From Planctomycetota bacterium (GTDB lineage: Bacteria > Planctomycetota > PUPC01 > DSUN01): a DNA stretch of 7,289 nucleotides. A program made the translations under genes and the position numbers. The DNA is taken from positions 1 through 7,289 of the forward strand of contig VGYW01000422.1 in NCBI GenBank assembly GCA_016872875.1, given 5' to 3'. Shown here one piece after another: positions 5,173-7,289 of the stretch; the stretch's first letter is position 1, and every line of letters starts with the position of its first letter. The notes under the pieces were generated by a model. It had not been told where the DNA came from. It did no database searches and saw only the letters and a program-made list of their open reading frames with translations.

Positions 5173-6891
5173 TTATTCGGCCATGGTGGCCAGGATGTCG
5201 CCGGCGACGTTGCTGAGGACTTCCTCGATGGTGGTGACGCCCTGGAGGACCTTCCGCACGCCGTCATGGAGAAGCGTCCGCATGCCGGACGCGACCGCCT
5301 GGTCGCGGATGCGGTTTGTGGGCGCCTTGTGGAAGGCCATGTCGCGTAGCTGGCCGTCCATCTCCATCAGCTCGAAGATGCCCAGGCGGCCCTTGAAGCC
5401 CGAGTTGTTGCACTCGGGGCAGCCCTGTCCCCTGTAGAGGGTCACGTGCGCCACGTCCTCCGGCGTCAGGCCCACCATCTTGAGCTCGTGCGGCTTCGGC
5501 TCGTAAGGCTCCTTGCAGTTTGCGCAGATGCGCCGGATGAGCCGCTGGGCCATGATGGCCTGGACGGAAGAGGAGACGAGGAAGGGCTGGAGGCCGATGT
5601 CAATGAGACGTGCGATGGCGGAGGGGGCGTCGTTGGTGTGGAGCGTGGAGAAGACGAGGTGGCCGGTGAGGGCGGCCTGGACGGCGATTTCGGCGGTCTC
5701 CTTGTCGCGGATTTCGCCCACGAGGATGACGTTGGGGGCCTGGCGGAGCATGGCGCGCAGGATGCGCCCAAAGGTCATGCCGATCGGTTCCCTGACCTCC
5801 GACTGGTTGATGCCCGCAATGCTGTACTCCACGGGGTCCTCGGCCGTGATTATCTTACGGTCCGGCGTGTTCAGCTCGTTCAGCGCCGCATACAGGGTCG
5901 TCGTTTTCCCGGAACCTGTCGGGCCTGTCACCAGCACGATGCCGTTGGGGCGCTTGATGATGGCTTTGAACCGGCGGTAGTCGTCGTCCCCGAATCCGAG
6001 GTCCTGGACGCCGAGGAGGACCGACTGCTTGTCGAGGATACGGAGGACGACGCTGGGCCCGTGGCTGGCTGGGAGGGCGGACACGCGGAGGTCAATGTCG
6101 CGCCCCAGGAGCTTGAGGCGGATGCGGCCGTCCTGGGGGCGGCGGCGCTCCGCTACGTCCATATCGGCCATGATCTTGATACGCGAGATGATCGAGGCCT
6201 GGAGGGTCTTGGGGGGGTTCTCGACCTCGAAGCAGATGCCGTCAATGCGGTAGCGGATGCGCAGGCGGTTCATCATCGGCTCGACGTGGATGTCGCTCGC
6301 GCGCGAGCGGAGAGCCTCAGTGATGATGAGGGTCACGAGGCGGATGACTGGCGCGTCGTCGGCGTTCGCTCCCTCAAGGTTCTCCTCGGCATTGGCGTCC
6401 GTGAACGAGATGTCGCTCTCGGTGAACTCCTGGAGCATGTTGTCCACCGTGTCCTCGCCCACCTCGTACTTCTGGTGGATCGCCTCCTCGATGGCGTCGC
6501 TGGCTGCGATGACGTAGTCAATGTCGCAGTTCGTCGCGAACCTCAGATGGTCGAGGGCGTAGAGGTCGAGAGGGTCGGCGACGGCGACGGTGAGGCGGCC
6601 GTTCTCGCGCGCGATTGGGATGAGATGGTGCTCGCGCGCCATGGCCTTGGGCACGGCGGCGAGGGCCTCTTGCGGGATCTCCACGGAGCGCGGGTCCACG
6701 ACCTTGCGCCCGAACTGCGAGGAGAGCGCCTTGGCGATGTCGCCCGGCGTGCAGTGCTTCAGCGTGAGCAGCGCATCGCCGATGCGGACGCCGGATTCCT
6801 TCTGGAGTTCCAGGGCCTCCTGGAGCTGGGCGTGGCTGATCGCGCCCATCTCGGTCAGGATGGCCCCCAGTAGCTTCCTGCGGTGGGCCAT
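5173..6891 (-). CDS. PilB/GspE-type pilus assembly ATPase, first paralogue
   Basis: A 572-residue member of the PilB/GspE family, first gene of the operon. It has an MshEN-like N-terminal domain (about 4-142), an acidic linker (about 143-180) and an ATPase core. Walker A is GPTGSGKT at 323-330, the Asp box has E351 and D352, Walker B has GEIRD from G392, the His box has H411 and H418, and the zinc motif is C456, C459, C491, C494. Ahead of Walker B it reads LRQAPN (382-387) where the second paralogue has LRQDPD. The first MshEN-like motif (7-30) fits well; the second (36-59) keeps R36, G38 and Q59 but has K45 where G is usual. The ATG at 6891 is chosen because AAGGGG lies 6 nt upstream and the family N-terminus begins there. 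A start at 6987 would lie inside the promoter. The pilus assembly role is inferred from pilT next door. Confidence 0.93.
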   Translation of the reverse strand: MAHRRKLLGAILTEMGAISHAQLQEALELQKESGVRIGDALLTLKHCTPGDIAKALSSQFGRKVVDPRSVEIPQEALAAVPKAMAREHHLIPIARENGRLTVAVADPLDLYALDHLRFATNCDIDYVIAASDAIEEAIHQKYEVGEDTVDNMLQEFTESDISFTDANAEENLEGANADDAPVIRLVTLIITEALRSRASDIHVEPMMNRLRIRYRIDGICFEVENPPKTLQASIISRIKIMADMDVAERRRPQDGRIRLKLLGRDIDLRVSALPASHGPSVVLRILDKQSVLLGVQDLGFGDDDYRRFKAIIKRPNGIVLVTGPTGSGKTTTLYAALNELNTPDRKIITAEDPVEYSIAGINQSEVREPIGMTFGRILRAMLRQAPNVILVGEIRDKETAEIAVQAALTGHLVFSTLHTNDAPSAIARLIDIGLQPFLVSSSVQAIMAQRLIRRICANCKEPYEPKPHELKMVGLTPEDVAHVTLYRGQGCPECNNSGFKGRLGIFELMEMDGQLRDMAFHKAPTNRIRDQAVASGMRTLLHDGVRKVLQGVTTIEEVLSNVAGDILATMAE

Positions 6892-6897
6892 TGTAGT

Positions 6898-6903
6898 CCC
6901 CTT
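6898..6903 (-). promoter_or_regulatory. Ribosome binding site of the first PilB-type gene
   Basis: AAGGGG on the minus strand ends 6 nt before the ATG at 6891. It supports this start over longer in-frame alternatives. Confidence 0.7.
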
Positions 6904-6965
6904 GGGCCAGGGGGATACGCACCGATTCCGCCGTGTGCCGGGGCCGCGGCTGCCCGCGCGCAAAG

Positions 6966-6994
6966 ATTGTAGCACACGCCAACCCAAACGTCAA
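6966..6994 (-). promoter_or_regulatory. Sigma70-type promoter of the pilus motor operon
   Basis: On the minus strand TTGACG (6989-6994) is followed by a 17-nt spacer and TACAAT (6966-6971), each matching the consensus at five of six positions. Transcription would start near 6959, giving a GC-rich leader of about 68 nt before the ATG at 6891. This is the only good promoter upstream of the three packed ATPase genes, so it probably drives the whole operon. Confidence 0.8.
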
Positions 6995-7012
6995 TACCCA
7001 ACTTCGCCTTGC

Positions 7013-7041
7013 TTGACAGGGCGGGGGGCATGCTGTAGCAT
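7013..7041 (+). promoter_or_regulatory. Sigma70-type promoter of tatC
   Basis: A perfect TTGACA (7013-7018), a 17-nt spacer and TAGCAT (7036-7041, four of six matches) point toward tatC. The start of transcription would be near 7048, leaving a leader of about 63 nt. Its -35 box lies 18 nt from the -35 box of the oppositely directed pilus operon promoter. Confidence 0.75.
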
Positions 7042-7042
7042 G
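7029..7042. promoter_or_regulatory. Palindrome over the tatC -10 box, possible operator
   Basis: CATGCT and AGCATG form a perfect 6-bp inverted repeat with a 2-nt centre. The right half covers most of the -10 element TAGCAT. A protein bound here would block tatC transcription. No regulator gene is in the window, and a palindrome this short can arise by chance. Confidence 0.35.
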
Positions 7043-7110
7043 GGGCATAGACAGCCTGGCAGACATCCCCGAACACAGGCCATTCGGAACCGCGCAGGGA
7101 ACGGAGCCGC

Positions 7111-7289
7111 ATGCCAGACGATGCGAAGAGGCGGGAAGCCGACCCTCTGGACGTCGAGCCGGACGACGACAGCGAGTTCGGCATTGACCAGAGGCGCATG
7201 ACGTTCCTCGAGCACCTCCTCGAGCTGCGCGCCCGACTCTTCATCATCATCGGCACCGTCGTCGTCGCCTCCATCCTCTTCTTCGTCGT
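7111..7289 (+). CDS. TatC, twin-arginine translocase subunit (5' part only)
   Basis: The first 59 codons of a gene cut by the window edge. TatC is the multispanning inner-membrane protein that recognises twin-arginine signal peptides and exports folded proteins. The sign is the TatC N-terminal motif MTFLEHLLELRARL at residues 30-43, with the conserved HLxELRxRL pattern, followed by the start of the first membrane helix (about 44-59, rich in I, V and F). Residues 1-29 are an acidic, charged extension. The ATG at 7111 has GGAG a few bases upstream and is the chosen start. An in-frame ATG at codon 30 (7198), preceded by AGAGG, would give the usual short TatC N-terminus and remains possible. It is divergent from the pilus operon and has its own promoter. 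There is no functional link beyond shared intergenic DNA. Confidence 0.85.
   Translation, partial: MPDDAKRREADPLDVEPDDDSEFGIDQRRMTFLEHLLELRARLFIIIGTVVVASILFFV

Noticed and set aside
6892..6987. N-terminal extension of the first PilB-type ATPase from 6987
   Set aside because: It would run through the promoter -10 box and leader, the family N-terminus begins at 6891, and AAGGGG is placed for that start.

Overview
The window is a GC-rich bacterial chromosome segment whose right two thirds hold a type IV pilus motor gene cluster on the minus strand. From upstream to downstream it reads: a PilB/GspE-type assembly ATPase (5173-6891), a PilT-type retraction ATPase (4094-5167), a second PilB/GspE-type ATPase (2307-4094) and a stand-alone CheY-like receiver protein (1746-2144). 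The two PilB-type proteins keep an N-terminal MshEN-like domain, Walker A, Asp box, Walker B, His box and a four-cysteine zinc motif. PilT lacks the MshEN and zinc parts and ends with a PilT-type AIxNLIRE motif. The first three genes are tightly packed, with a 5-nt gap and then a TGATG overlap. The receiver gene follows after 162 nt that contain strong inverted repeats.

A back-to-back promoter region (about 6892-7110) separates this operon from the 5' end of tatC, the Tat protein-export subunit, which runs off the right edge on the plus strand. Both directions have good sigma70-type promoters with 17-nt spacers: TTGACG/TACAAT for the pilus operon and TTGACA/TAGCAT for tatC. A short palindrome overlaps the tatC -10 element.

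The left 1.75 kb looks very different. It holds one small orphan gene (313-810) for a probable secreted or membrane-anchored protein of unknown function. The gene is flanked by a 50-bp imperfect inverted repeat (120-169 and 892-941, 39/50 positions identical by hand alignment). Next comes about 0.9 kb without a convincing gene but rich in repeats: a G-rich array able to form a G-quadruplex, a 13-bp inverted pair 236 bp across, a 31-bp direct repeat in two copies, and a perfect 13-bp stem-loop whose arm recurs a third time downstream.

Taxonomy is uncertain. High GC, several GspE/PulE-family ATPases around pilT, a divergent tatC and repeat-laden intergenic DNA would fit Planctomycetota or a similar environmental lineage, but no marker gene settles it.

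Functionally, the pilus genes would extend and retract a type IV pilus, possibly with c-di-GMP input through the MshEN-like domains and phosphorylation input through the receiver protein. I see no clearly new multi-gene system. The most unusual items are the inverted repeats around the orphan gene, the intergenic repeat patchwork, and the two diverged PilB-type ATPases flanking pilT.
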